This document shows positions 35,296 to 44,458 of a DNA stretch of 52,102 nucleotides, piece after piece (position 1 is the stretch's first letter; every line of letters starts with the position of its first letter). Under the pieces are notes generated by a model, which was not told the DNA's origin, searched no databases, and was given only the letters and a program-made list of their open reading frames with translations. Both the position numbers and the translations under genes were made by a program. The stretch comes from Pseudomonadales bacterium (GTDB taxonomy: Bacteria; Pseudomonadota; Gammaproteobacteria; Pseudomonadales; Azotimanducaceae). The stretch is taken from assembly GCA_028281005.1 (NCBI GenBank), contig JANQKS010000093.1, positions 1-52,102 on the forward strand, read 5' to 3'.

Positions 35296-36444
35296 ATGCC
35301 AACTGCCACCCGCATCACGCACGTTATTGTCCGCCTGGGTACCGGGGGCGCAGAACAGAGCCTCTATCGATTGTTACGGGACACCCGCGATGACTTTACC
35401 CATCAGGTGATCTGTGTCGGCCGGCCCACGCGTATCGGCGCAGACATTGAAGCCCTGGGTGTGCCGGTGCATTATCTGGATGAACGCCGTCTTGGGCCGT
35501 GGGTGTTGTGGCGTGCGCTGCAACTGTTGCGGCGTGATCCGCCGGATGTCCTGCAGGGCTGGATGTACTACGGCAATTTGTTGGCGTCATGGTTGGGTAA
35601 CAAGTTAACCCCAGCCAGCCGAATTGTTTGGAACATTCGCCAAGCACCAACAGACATCTTCAAAGAGAAATGGCTAACACGCTGGGTCATGCGGCGTGCG
35701 GCTGCCACCGCGATGGCGCCGGACTTTGTCATCTACAACTCAGAAGCTGGTCGCGCAACGCACGCGGCACTGGGTTATAACAAGTACCCCCACCGGGTGA
35801 TCAGTAACGGCATCAGCTTCACAGAGTTTACCGCTGATGCGCATATTCGCGAGCGTGTGCGTGAGCAGCACGCCATTGGGCAAACAGCTTGGGTGGCCAT
35901 GGTGTGCCGCTACCATCCGCTGAAGGGAGTCGACCTGTTCTTAGCTGCGGTGCGGGCCTTGCTGGACGAAGGCTGCCCAGCGCGATTCACGCTGGCGGGT
36001 ACCGGTATGCAGGCGGACAATTCGGCGCTATCAGATTTGCTGCGTCAATATGACCTGGCCGAGCACGTTGATCTGTTGGGGGAGATCAACACAACGGCCG
36101 CATTTTTGCCCGCCTTAGACGTGCTCGTACAAGCCTCCTGGCGGGAAGGTACCCCCAACATCCTGCTCGAAGCCATGGCTTGTGGTGCACGTGTGGTTGC
36201 GACTCGCGTAGGTGACAGTGCACACATTGTTGCCGAACCCGAGCGGTTGGTTGAGCCGGGTGATCCGCAGGCACTGGCTGCTGCCATAAGCGGGGCGCTG
36301 GCCGCGCACGCGGACGAAAGTGCGGAGCAGGCCGCCAAGCGCATCCGATGTGAGCGTGGGCGGCTGTGTGAGCGATTTGCTGCAGAAGTCTGCATGCAGA
36401 CGTATCGTGATACTTATGCGCAACTGCTGGAAACGCCCGCGTGA
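35296..36444 (+). CDS. GT4-family glycosyltransferase
   Basis: A GT-B fold retaining glycosyltransferase of 382 residues. The N-terminus VIVRLGTGGAEQSLYRL holds the acceptor-side glycine loop; the donor side has RYHPLKGVDLF and the E-x7-E motif EGTPNILLE of GT4. It starts 25 bases after the terminator and opens the glycan locus; no promoter is obvious. The next gene overlaps by four bases. Donor and acceptor cannot be read from sequence. It would add a sugar to the undecaprenyl-linked glycan at the cytoplasmic face. Confidence 0.9.
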   Translation: MPTATRITHVIVRLGTGGAEQSLYRLLRDTRDDFTHQVICVGRPTRIGADIEALGVPVHYLDERRLGPWVLWRALQLLRRDPPDVLQGWMYYGNLLASWLGNKLTPASRIVWNIRQAPTDIFKEKWLTRWVMRRAAATAMAPDFVIYNSEAGRATHAALGYNKYPHRVISNGISFTEFTADAHIRERVREQHAIGQTAWVAMVCRYHPLKGVDLFLAAVRALLDEGCPARFTLAGTGMQADNSALSDLLRQYDLAEHVDLLGEINTTAAFLPALDVLVQASWREGTPNILLEAMACGARVVATRVGDSAHIVAEPERLVEPGDPQALAAAISGALAAHADESAEQAAKRIRCERGRLCERFAAEVCMQTYRDTYAQLLETPA

Positions 36445-37580
36445 AAATTCTCTACGTGGTGAATGAAGCGCGTTTTTTTCTTTCGCATCGATTGCCGTTG
36501 GGTCAACAGGCATTGCAACTTGGCTTTGAAGTGGTGGTGGTCACCGCGCCGGATACGGGTGAAGAGCAATTAGCCGCCCATGGGTTCCGCTATATACCGG
36601 TGCCGCTGACGCGTAGCGGCTTTGTGCTGCTGCAGGAAATTGCGGCCTATCGAGAGTTGCGGCGCATCTATCGGGATGAACGCCCGGACTTGGTCCACCA
36701 GGTCACCATTAAGCCGTTGATTTATGGTTCTTTTGCGGCGCGCGCCAGCAAACTGCGCGCGGTGGTGAATGCGGTGCCTGGTATGGGATTTGTGTTTTCT
36801 CACCGTGGTGTAAAAGCGGCGCTGTTACGTAGCGCGGTCACGTTGCTGTATCGCTGGGCGTTCGCCGGCGTGCCCATGCGGGTGGTTTTTCAAAACAGCG
36901 AAGACTTACGTGAATTTTTGAGCCGCGGCATTCTGCGCAAGGAACAGACGGTGTTGATCCGCGGCTCCGGTGTGGCGCTGACCGCCTTTGAATCTCCCAC
37001 GGCAGAGAACGCGTGTGATAACGCTACGGCGGGTTCGCCGGTGTTTGTGCTGTTGGCGCGCATGTTACGCGATAAAGGGGTGGAGGAGTTTGCCCACGCT
37101 GCACACGTGGTGAAACAGCAATACCCACACTGGCGTTTTCTACTGGCAGGTGATGTTGACCCGGGTAACCCTTCGTCCTTGAGCCAAACCGAGTTGCACC
37201 GCTTGGAACAAGAGCGAGGGGTGGAGTGGCTTGGGCATGTGGAAGATGTGCCGTCTCTGTTGCATCAGGCGGACGTCTTGGTGCTGCCGAGTTATCGCGA
37301 AGGTTTGCCCAAGACGTTGTTGGAGGCGTCGGCCGCGGGTCTGCCGATGATTGCCTCCGACATTGCCGGTTGCCGTGAGGTTGTTACCGAAGGTGTGAAC
37401 GGCTTGTTGGTGCCTGCGCGGGAAGTACAGCCCTTGGCCGATGCCATGCGCCAACTGGGAGAAGATGAGACGCTGCGTGTGCGTTTCGGAAAAGCGGCGC
37501 GTGACAAGGCCGAAGCGGTGTTTTCCATCGAAGACGTGGTTGAGCACACGTTTCGGGTATACCAGGAGCTGTTGTCGTGA
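36441..37580 (+). CDS. GT4 glycosyltransferase, WbpU/PglA-like
   Basis: A 379-residue GT4 transferase. The start MKILYVVNEARFFLSHRLPL, the HQVTIKPLIYGSFAAR and GMGFVF blocks, and the E-x7-E motif EGLPKTLLE are those of PglA and WbpU type enzymes, which add a HexNAc to an undecaprenyl-linked N-acetylated deoxysugar. That fits the neighbouring initiating transferase and WbpM-type dehydratase. A run of seven T (36473-36479) lies close to the start. Start GTG overlapping the preceding stop; the epimerase gene again overlaps by four bases. Confidence 0.9.
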   Translation: MKILYVVNEARFFLSHRLPLGQQALQLGFEVVVVTAPDTGEEQLAAHGFRYIPVPLTRSGFVLLQEIAAYRELRRIYRDERPDLVHQVTIKPLIYGSFAARASKLRAVVNAVPGMGFVFSHRGVKAALLRSAVTLLYRWAFAGVPMRVVFQNSEDLREFLSRGILRKEQTVLIRGSGVALTAFESPTAENACDNATAGSPVFVLLARMLRDKGVEEFAHAAHVVKQQYPHWRFLLAGDVDPGNPSSLSQTELHRLEQERGVEWLGHVEDVPSLLHQADVLVLPSYREGLPKTLLEASAAGLPMIASDIAGCREVVTEGVNGLLVPAREVQPLADAMRQLGEDETLRVRFGKAARDKAEAVFSIEDVVEHTFRVYQELLS

Positions 37581-38524
37581 GCGGGCCCACCGCGTTGGTA
37601 ACGGGCGCCACTGGCTTCATCGGCCGCTACCTCGTGCCTGCGTTGAGTGATGCAGGTTTCGATGTACAAGGTGTAGTCCGCAATGGTGCGGCGGCGTCCG
37701 CCTCCGCAAGCCACCCCGCTTTGCAAAAACAGTGGCCGTCGCTGGGTTTAATAGCCGATGACCTAGCTGGTGTGGACACCGTCTTTCACCTGGCCGGTCT
37801 TGCCCACGCAGGTGCCCAGGGCGCGGACCCGCAGGCACTTTATAACGTGAATGTGGATCAGACCGTCAATCTCTTCCGCCAGGCGGTGCAAGCCGGCGTG
37901 CAGCGTTTTGTCTGGTTAAGCAGCATTAAGGTGCTGGGGGACAGCAGCAGCGAACCGCTGCCGGTCAGTGCACCTTATGCGCCAGGGGATGACTATGCCC
38001 ACAGCAAAGTGGCGGCTGAGCGTCAGCTAATGGATGAAGAGTGTGGCGCGACGCGGCTGTGTATCGTGCGGCCACCTTTGGTGTACGGGCCGCAGGTGCA
38101 GGCCAACTTTCTACGCATGCTGCATTGGGCATTGTCTGCCTGGCCATTGCCGCTGCGGTCCGCCCGGGCGCCGCGGGCGTGGCTCAGTGTTCACAATCTG
38201 GTGGATCTATTGCTTACCCTGGCGAGGGTGGAACAGCTGCCGCAACAATCCATTTGGCATGTGCGTGATGCGGAACAAACCGCCGTGACCGAGATGTTGA
38301 GCTTAATCGCCGCCAGCGCCGGGCATCCACTGCGTCAATGGCCGTTGCCGCCAGGCCTGGGGCTTACCTTGGCGAGTGTAATCGGCAAGCGTGATATGGC
38401 GGGCCGATTGTTTTTACCTTTGGAAGTTGACATGAGCCAAACTCTAGCGGAGCTGCCATGGCAGCCGCCCGTTGCGCAACGCCAAGCCATACAAGAGGTG
38501 GTCGCTTGGTATCAGCAGCATTGA
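37577..38524 (+). CDS. NAD-dependent epimerase/reductase (WbpV-like extended SDR)
   Basis: A 315-residue extended SDR with the cofactor loop TGATGFIG at the N-terminus and catalytic YAHSK. Blocks FVWLSSIKVLGD and RPPLVYGP match the WbpV/WbpK/ FnlB-type group acting on UDP-sugars in O-antigen synthesis, either as C4 epimerase or 4-keto reductase; the reaction cannot be fixed from the sequence. It would act on the keto sugar made by the WbpM-type dehydratase at the end of the locus, or supply the first sugar for the initiating transferase. Start GTG overlapping the preceding gene. Confidence 0.87.
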   Translation: MSGPTALVTGATGFIGRYLVPALSDAGFDVQGVVRNGAAASASASHPALQKQWPSLGLIADDLAGVDTVFHLAGLAHAGAQGADPQALYNVNVDQTVNLFRQAVQAGVQRFVWLSSIKVLGDSSSEPLPVSAPYAPGDDYAHSKVAAERQLMDEECGATRLCIVRPPLVYGPQVQANFLRMLHWALSAWPLPLRSARAPRAWLSVHNLVDLLLTLARVEQLPQQSIWHVRDAEQTAVTEMLSLIAASAGHPLRQWPLPPGLGLTLASVIGKRDMAGRLFLPLEVDMSQTLAELPWQPPVAQRQAIQEVVAWYQQH

Positions 38525-39528
38525 TCATGTTGGCGGCTTTGGGGGTCGGCCTCCTGCTGCAGTGGGTGGTGTACTTATTGGTGCGTCAGCCGCATATGTT
38601 GGCGGTGCCCAACGAGCGTAGCTCCCACACCCAACCTACCCCAACCATGGGTGGTGTGGCGCTGGTGGTGCTGGTGCTTGCTTATTTAATGTACCTTGCC
38701 GGTCTCGAACCGCGCCTGGGTTGGGGCTGGTTTGCCGCTTTGGCGTTGATGGCACTCATCGGTTTCTGGGATGACCTGATCGGCCTCTCTGCGCGGGTGC
38801 GGTTGCCGATACATTGTGTCGCCGCGGTGCTTGTACTTTGGAGTATGTATCCTGTGCTGCAGCCGCTCTTGGCTGCCGAAACACTGCCTGCGCCACCTTG
38901 GTTACAAGCCACAATTCTCTTTATGGGATTGGTCTGGTTAACCAATCTATATAACTTCATGGACGGTATTGATGGTTACGCCGCGGCGCAGTGTTTGGTG
39001 TTCTGTCTGGGTGTGCTGCTGGTATCCGGCGGCTTAACGGGTTGGGTGGTGCAATTGGTGTGGTTGCTGAGCGGGGCAGCGCTTGCGTTTTTGGCCTTTA
39101 ACTGGCCGCCGGCCAAACTGTTTATGGGCGACGTCGGCAGCGGTTTTTTGGGTTTACTGATCGGTATGTTGGTGCTGTACCTGTGGTCTACGGATCAAGT
39201 CCCGTTTGTCGCCAGTTTGATACTGCTCGCCGTTTTCTGGTTTGACGCCACCTATACCCTTTGTGTGAGAATAGTCACGAAACAGGAGTTTACCCAGGCG
39301 CACCGGCAACACTTGTATCAGCACGTTGCCATGCGCAAGGGGCATTTATGGACGACCGTCGCTTTTCTGCTCTACGCCGCTTTTTGGCTGTTGCCATTGG
39401 CCTTCTTCGCTTCAAATACTCTACGCAGTGGGTGGTCACAACTGACCGCCTTAACGGCGTCGGTACTGCCTTTGGCGGTGTTGTGTTACCGCGAGCGTGC
39501 GGGTTTGCCGGGGCAGGGCTCAAGTTAA
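38506..39528 (+). CDS. WecA/WbpL-type undecaprenyl-phosphate glycosyl-1-phosphate transferase
   Basis: An MraY/WecA superfamily membrane enzyme that transfers a sugar-1-phosphate to undecaprenyl phosphate and so starts the glycan chain. About ten hydrophobic helices, with cytoplasmic motifs GFWDDLIGL, NLYNFMDGIDG, GDVGSGFLG and HRQHLYQHV, the last typical of WbpL/WecA rather than MraY. The start is taken as TTG 38506, preceded by AAGAGGTG; TTG 38521 or ATG 38527 are alternatives and would remove only a few residues. The 5' end lies within the epimerase gene. Confidence 0.9.
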   Translation: MVSAALIMLAALGVGLLLQWVVYLLVRQPHMLAVPNERSSHTQPTPTMGGVALVVLVLAYLMYLAGLEPRLGWGWFAALALMALIGFWDDLIGLSARVRLPIHCVAAVLVLWSMYPVLQPLLAAETLPAPPWLQATILFMGLVWLTNLYNFMDGIDGYAAAQCLVFCLGVLLVSGGLTGWVVQLVWLLSGAALAFLAFNWPPAKLFMGDVGSGFLGLLIGMLVLYLWSTDQVPFVASLILLAVFWFDATYTLCVRIVTKQEFTQAHRQHLYQHVAMRKGHLWTTVAFLLYAAFWLLPLAFFASNTLRSGWSQLTALTASVLPLAVLCYRERAGLPGQGSS

Positions 39529-39549
39529 GCGGCCAACGAGACGATAACG

Positions 39550-39567
39550 GCTTATGGAACCATAAGC
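39550..39567 (+). other. Short hairpin between the initiating transferase and WbpM-type genes
   Basis: GCTTATGG and CCATAAGC (39550-39557 with 39560-39567) form a near-perfect 18-base palindrome in the 118-base gap. No run of T follows, so it is not a normal terminator; it could slow polymerase or bind a protein. Confidence 0.45.
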
Positions 39568-39646
39568 AGTCGGCCCGAGTGCGACGGAATCCCAACAGCG
39601 CAACATATACGTAGACATCAGCACAAGGAATACACTCGAACGCACC

Positions 39647-41575
39647 ATGCCCGGCTTGATTGACGAATTCTCCAGACGCCGAAAACAGGCCATTGCCGTC
39701 GCCGCAGACTTGGTGATGCTGCCGATTGCGCTATGGAGCGCCTTTGTCCTGCGGCTCGGGGAAATTAATCCCGCGGTGGGAGATTATTGGCCGGGCTTTG
39801 TCGTGTGTGTGTGTGTGGCGGTACCGGTGTTTGGCCGCTTCGGCCTGTACCGCCAAGTGATCCGCTATATGGGTAACCACGCTGTGATGGCGGTGGTGAA
39901 GGGCACGGCGCTGGCAGCGCTGGCGGTGGCGGTGGTGCCGTTTCTATTGCAGCTCAAAGGCTTCCCACGCTCGGTACCGATCATCTTCTGGCTGCTGGCT
40001 TTCATCTATGTCAGCGGTTCACGCTTTGCCGTGCGGGCCTTTATCCAACGCCAGAACAAGGCACACCAGCGTGAAGCGGTGATTATTTATGGCGCCGGCA
40101 GCAAAGGGGTAGAACTGTCACGCCTGCTGGCGCAACAGGATGACTACCAAGCCATTGCCTTTCTGGACGATGATCGCAAACTGCAGAAGCGCTCTATCGA
40201 CGGACTGTACGTGTACGCGCCGTCAGAGCTACCGAAGCTGCTGCGCGACAGTCAGGCCAAACAAGTCCTGGTCGCCGTCGGCGGTGACGGTAAAACCCGC
40301 CGTGACATCATCGATTACCTCGCGGGTTTTTCCGTGCGCGTTCGCCTGATCCCCGACATCTCTGAGTTGGTCAGTGGCCAACAATCCCTGGCCAACCTGC
40401 GCGATGTCGGTATTGAAGATTTGCTTGGCCGCAGCGAAGTGCCGCCGCTCCCGCATTTGTTAGAAACTTCGGTAGCCATGCGCACGGTGATGGTCACTGG
40501 CGCCGGTGGCTCCATTGGCTCGGAACTGTGCCGCCAGATTCTGCGCCTGCAACCCAAGCTGCTGGTGTTGTTGGATCAATCCGAATACGGCCTGTTTGAA
40601 ATCCAGCGTGAGTTGCAGGCCCTTGCCGATAAAGAATCCGACAAAGAATCCCTCGGCGCAGCACCCATGGCCGCGGTGTTGGGGTCGGTGACGGACTCAG
40701 CCTTGTTAAACCGCACGTTTGCGCGCTACCAGGTGGAGACGGTTTTCCACGCTGCAGCATACAAACATGTGAGCCTGGTGGAAAACAACGTCATTCAAGG
40801 CCTGAAGAACAATACCTTCGGTACGCTGTATTGTGCCCAAGCGGCGATGGATTGCGGCGTGGAAAACTTCATTCTCATCTCCACCGACAAAGCGGTGCGC
40901 ACCACCTCGGTGATGGGCGCCAGTAAGCGCCTGGCGGAAATGGTGCTGCAAGCGCTGCAGGATGAAAGCCATCGCACCCGCTTTTCCATGGTGCGCTTCG
41001 GCAACGTGCTGGGATCCTCCGGCTCGGTGGTGCCCCTGTTTACCGAACAAATTGATAACGGCGGCCCGGTGACGGTGACGCATCCGGAAGTGACCCGCTA
41101 TTTTATGTCCATACCGGAAGCAGCCCAATTGGTGCTGCAGGCGTCAAGCATGGCCCAAGGCGGCGACATTTTCATCCTGGATATGGGTGAGCCGGTGAAG
41201 ATCCTCGACCTCGCGCACCGCATGATCCACCTCAAAGGATATTCCATTAAAGGTGAAGACAGCCCCGAGGGTGACATCGCCATTGAGTTCACCGGTCTAA
41301 AACCGGGCGAGAAGCTGTACGAAGAGCTGCTGGTCAGCGGTGACGTGGTCGGCACCGACCACCGCAAAATAATGCGTGCACAAGACGGGCACTTACCTTG
41401 GACAGAATTGCGCGGCGCCTTAAATACCCTGGAACAGGCATGTGACACCTTTGATTACGATGCGGTGAAAACTTTCATCGAAGGGTTGGTTGAAGGCGGC
41501 ACGCTGGAAGCCCAGCTGGGGGATCTCACACCGCGCGCAGATGTGGTGTCGTTCAAACCGGCCAAAACCGACTGA
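39647..41575 (+). CDS. WbpM-type UDP-N-acetylglucosamine 4,6-dehydratase
   Basis: A 642-residue membrane-linked nucleotide-sugar dehydratase. The N-terminal 120 residues form four membrane helices; a CoA-binding-like Rossmann domain follows (YGAGSKG), and the C-terminal dehydratase has GAGGSIG from residue 285. As in WbpM and FlaA1-type enzymes the catalytic Tyr of SDRs is replaced by Met: S421, M423 and K427 in TSVMGASK. It would make UDP-4-keto-6-deoxy-GlcNAc for QuiNAc, FucNAc or related sugars of the O antigen. In Pseudomonas aeruginosa wbpM is likewise the last gene of the locus. Confidence 0.93.
   Translation: MPGLIDEFSRRRKQAIAVAADLVMLPIALWSAFVLRLGEINPAVGDYWPGFVVCVCVAVPVFGRFGLYRQVIRYMGNHAVMAVVKGTALAALAVAVVPFLLQLKGFPRSVPIIFWLLAFIYVSGSRFAVRAFIQRQNKAHQREAVIIYGAGSKGVELSRLLAQQDDYQAIAFLDDDRKLQKRSIDGLYVYAPSELPKLLRDSQAKQVLVAVGGDGKTRRDIIDYLAGFSVRVRLIPDISELVSGQQSLANLRDVGIEDLLGRSEVPPLPHLLETSVAMRTVMVTGAGGSIGSELCRQILRLQPKLLVLLDQSEYGLFEIQRELQALADKESDKESLGAAPMAAVLGSVTDSALLNRTFARYQVETVFHAAAYKHVSLVENNVIQGLKNNTFGTLYCAQAAMDCGVENFILISTDKAVRTTSVMGASKRLAEMVLQALQDESHRTRFSMVRFGNVLGSSGSVVPLFTEQIDNGGPVTVTHPEVTRYFMSIPEAAQLVLQASSMAQGGDIFILDMGEPVKILDLAHRMIHLKGYSIKGEDSPEGDIAIEFTGLKPGEKLYEELLVSGDVVGTDHRKIMRAQDGHLPWTELRGALNTLEQACDTFDYDAVKTFIEGLVEGGTLEAQLGDLTPRADVVSFKPAKTD
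39803..39817 (+). repeat. (GT)7 dinucleotide tract in the WbpM-type gene
   Basis: Seven GT units plus a G, encoding the VCVCV stretch of a membrane helix about 55 residues from the start. Gain or loss of a unit would shift the frame. Confidence 0.9.
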
Positions 41576-41773
41576 TTTCCCAAGCCACCCGGTTTTGCAC
41601 GGCGGCTCCTCAAGCTATATCGTTTGTCGCTCTCACTATCCCTCGATCATCTCACCACCCCCTTAAGTCTGTGGGGTGCTGGCATCGCGCTGCTTTTGCT
41701 ATAGTGGCAGGCTCGAACGCACATGCTCGCCGCCGTCGCACCTCTGCCATGGCGGCTGTGTCCAGGGAAAGAA

Positions 41774-42166
41774 GTGACGCGAGAACAAGAACAATTAATC
41801 CTGCGCCTGTGGCGGGAGTGGTGCAAAGTCTGGCCGGAGCAATATGGCCATGCCTCCCTGGAGGTGAAACCAGAGGGTTACGATCCTGTGTTTGATGTCA
41901 TCCCCAGCCAAGCATACAAAGACTTTTATCTAGAGGTGGTGTGCGACCACCCCACCTTGCGCCAGCTTAACGTGTTTGAAGTGGTGGACACGGCCCTAAA
42001 CCAGATTCGCGCGCCTGAAACCGTGCCTGCAAATGCCGATATCCGTCCGGCGCGGGCGGCGGACCATCCGCGTGTGGCCACCGTCGAGCTTGAACAAGCC
42101 GATGCCACAGCAAAACCCGCCGCGGCGCCGCCGCACGCAGACGATCAGCAGGCGGAATCTGCTTAA
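41774..42166 (+). CDS. Hypothetical protein, 130 residues
   Basis: I do not recognise a family. The soluble N-terminal 80 residues (beginning TREQEQLILRLWREWCKVWPEQ) are Trp- and Tyr-rich and look folded; the C-terminal 50 residues are Ala/Pro/Asp-rich and probably disordered. The GTG at 41774 is chosen since AGGGAAAGAA precedes it; the frame opens further upstream at 41723. It ends two bases before the nitronate-monooxygenase-like gene, so the two are probably one transcript. The 198 bases before it contain a possible TATAGT box near 41701 but no convincing -35. Confidence 0.65.
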   Translation: MTREQEQLILRLWREWCKVWPEQYGHASLEVKPEGYDPVFDVIPSQAYKDFYLEVVCDHPTLRQLNVFEVVDTALNQIRAPETVPANADIRPARAADHPRVATVELEQADATAKPAAAPPHADDQQAESA

Positions 42167-42168
42167 TT

Positions 42169-43269
42169 GTGGCCAGGGTGTGGACACCGCTGTGTGAGCG
42201 CCTTGGTATCCGCTACCCCATCTTTGGATTTGCCCACGACGTTGTCACGGTAGCCGCCATTACCAACGCCGGGGGTTTTGGTGTGTATGGCGCCACCCGC
42301 CGCTTTCCCGAAGAGATCACCGCAGAGTTGGCCGCAATCCGCGCCTTGGTCGGGGATAAACCGTTTGGCGTTGATCTGGTGCTGCCGCCCGGCATGCCGG
42401 AGCACAACTCCCGGGCCGCGATCGAAGCCGAAATCCCTCAGGCGCACAAAGACTTTGTGCAAGGTCTTGTTGATAAATACCAGGTGCCGGAAGCTTCCGA
42501 GCCCGGCATGCGCACGCGTTTCATTCGCTCCACTGAAATTGAACAAGCCCAGCTGCGCGCGGTGTTGGATTCCGACGTTGATATGTTTGCCTGCGGCATC
42601 GGCGCGCCGCCGGATGCGGTGGCGGAAGCCAAACACAAGGGTAAAACCACGCTGGCGTTGATTGGCAGCCCACACCATGTCCAACGCAGCATCCAAGCGG
42701 GTGTGGAAATTTTGGTAGCACAAGGCTACGACGCCGGCGCTCACACCGGCCCCATCGGCACTTATTCGCTGGTGCCGCAAATCGTCGACGCCGCTGGAGA
42801 TATACCGGTGTTGGTTGCGGGCGGGGTCGCCACCGGGCGGCATATCGCCGCTGCCTTGGCCATGGGGGCACAAGGCGTGTGGATGGGCACAGCGTGGCTG
42901 CTGTCGGAAGAACATCAGGGCCACATGCACCCGGTTAATACGCGCAAGCTGCTCGCCGCCGGCAGTGGCGACACGGTCATCACCCGTTCGGAAAGCGGCA
43001 AAACGTTTCGTCAGGTGCGGACTGCCTGGAGCCAGGAATGGGAAGCCGAAGACGCACCGGCGCCGTTAAAGATGCCGTACCAGGATGTGTTGGTCGGGGA
43101 TTTGCTCGGCGCCATTGAGGAACACGACATCGAACCGCTCATACACTCCGGGGCGGGGCAAAGCATCGGCTACTTTGGTGCGGTAAAGCCGGTACAACAA
43201 ATCATGGATGAATTGGTGGATGAGGCCAGTGCGACGCTGGCCAAACAGTCGAGTTTTCTTCAACCCTGA
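42169..43269 (+). CDS. Nitronate monooxygenase-like FMN protein
   Basis: A TIM-barrel flavoprotein of the 2-nitropropane dioxygenase/nitronate monooxygenase family, 366 residues. The N-terminal RYPIFGFAHDVVTVAAITNAGG, here read from about residue 15, and the FMN phosphate blocks GYDAGAHTGPIG, VLVAGGVATGRHIAAALAMGA and VWMGTAWLLS are typical. The family also contains enoyl reductases and other activities, so the substrate is open. GTG start two bases after the small unknown gene; a zinc dehydrogenase gene follows after 18 bases. Confidence 0.87.
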   Translation: MARVWTPLCERLGIRYPIFGFAHDVVTVAAITNAGGFGVYGATRRFPEEITAELAAIRALVGDKPFGVDLVLPPGMPEHNSRAAIEAEIPQAHKDFVQGLVDKYQVPEASEPGMRTRFIRSTEIEQAQLRAVLDSDVDMFACGIGAPPDAVAEAKHKGKTTLALIGSPHHVQRSIQAGVEILVAQGYDAGAHTGPIGTYSLVPQIVDAAGDIPVLVAGGVATGRHIAAALAMGAQGVWMGTAWLLSEEHQGHMHPVNTRKLLAAGSGDTVITRSESGKTFRQVRTAWSQEWEAEDAPAPLKMPYQDVLVGDLLGAIEEHDIEPLIHSGAGQSIGYFGAVKPVQQIMDELVDEASATLAKQSSFLQP

Positions 43270-43287
43270 TTTTTGAGGGGGCCCAAC

Positions 43288-44385
43288 ATGCAGCTACCCA
43301 AAACTTCTTTTGCCATGGTGCAGACCGCCAAGCGCGAACTCACTCCCATGGACATCGACATCCCCGATATCGACGACAACTCCGCGATTCTCAAGCTGGA
43401 AGCCTGCGGCATCTGCGGGAGCGACTATGAGCAATTTGAAGACGTGCTGCGCACGCCGATGCCGGTCATCCCCGGACATGAACCGTTGGGCGTGATTGCC
43501 AAAATTGGCGACCGTGCCGCAGCCCGCTGGGGGGTGCAGGAAGGCGACCGGGTGGCGGTGGAGACCATGATCAGCTGCCGCCATTGTGAGCCCTGCCTGG
43601 GCGGTACCTACCACTTGTGTGACCACCGAAAAATATACTCCTACGTGCCTTTGAGCGAATGGCCCGGGTTATGGGGCGGCTATGCGCAATACATGTTTCT
43701 GCACAAACACTCAGTGCTGCACAAAGTGGAGCAGAATCTACCGGCACCGCTGGCGGTGATGTTTAACCCCCTTGGCGCGGGCTTCCGCTGGGCGGTGGAG
43801 ATGCCCAACACCCAGCCCGGGGATACCGTGGTGATCCTCGGCCCGGGCCAACGGGGTTTGGCCAGCATCGTCGCCTGCCGCGAAGTAGGTGCGGGTGACA
43901 TCATCGTTACTGGGCTGGCGGCAGATGCGGACAAATTTAAGGTGGCTAAAGCCTTTGGCGTCACCCACTGTATCGACGTAGACAACGAGGATCCGGTGAA
44001 GCGGGTCAAAGCGCTCACCAACGGGCGCGGCGCGGATGTGGTGGTGGACGTGTCCGCTTATGCCACCAAGCCGGTGATGGACGCCATGCGTATGGTGCGT
44101 GCCGGCGGCAAGGTGGTGTTGGCGGGGGTTAAAGGGTTTAAACCAGTGAACGATTTCATCAGCGACTACGTGGTGACCAAGGAAATTCAGGTGATGGGCG
44201 CGATGGGGGTCACCTCGCGGGGGTACCGGGCGGCCATTAGATTAATAGAATCCGGGAAGGTAGATCTCATGCGCATGCACACCCATGATTTTGATCTGCA
44301 GGATGCGGAGCTTGCCATTCGCACCCTGGCGAGGGAGATCCCGGACGATGCGTCTATTCACTCCTGTTTAATCCCACCTCACTAA
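43288..44385 (+). CDS. Zinc-dependent alcohol dehydrogenase (MDR superfamily)
   Basis: A 365-residue medium-chain dehydrogenase. Catalytic-zinc residues are in CGICGSDYE and GHE; the structural zinc lobe has four Cys spaced C-x2-C-x2-C-x7-C (CRHCEPCLGGTYHLC). The NAD(P) domain loop reads GPGQRGLA. The ATG at 43288 has AGGGGG nine bases before it and is preferred to the in-frame TTG 43273. The catalytic region WAVEMPNTQPGDTVV fits oxidation of secondary alcohols or polyols; substrate unknown. It lies with an FMN oxidoreductase and a thioesterase, suggesting a degradation route. Confidence 0.9.
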   Translation: MQLPKTSFAMVQTAKRELTPMDIDIPDIDDNSAILKLEACGICGSDYEQFEDVLRTPMPVIPGHEPLGVIAKIGDRAAARWGVQEGDRVAVETMISCRHCEPCLGGTYHLCDHRKIYSYVPLSEWPGLWGGYAQYMFLHKHSVLHKVEQNLPAPLAVMFNPLGAGFRWAVEMPNTQPGDTVVILGPGQRGLASIVACREVGAGDIIVTGLAADADKFKVAKAFGVTHCIDVDNEDPVKRVKALTNGRGADVVVDVSAYATKPVMDAMRMVRAGGKVVLAGVKGFKPVNDFISDYVVTKEIQVMGAMGVTSRGYRAAIRLIESGKVDLMRMHTHDFDLQDAELAIRTLAREIPDDASIHSCLIPPH

Positions 44386-44458
44386 ACGAAGCGGACCATC
44401 ACGCAAAGTTAAGAAGCCGAAATTCTGATATCCACTAGTAAAACAAGAAGAGGACACC

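Noticed and set aside
41690-41706. TATAGT box before the 130-residue unknown protein as a promoter
   Set aside because: No acceptable -35 box at 16-18 bases upstream.
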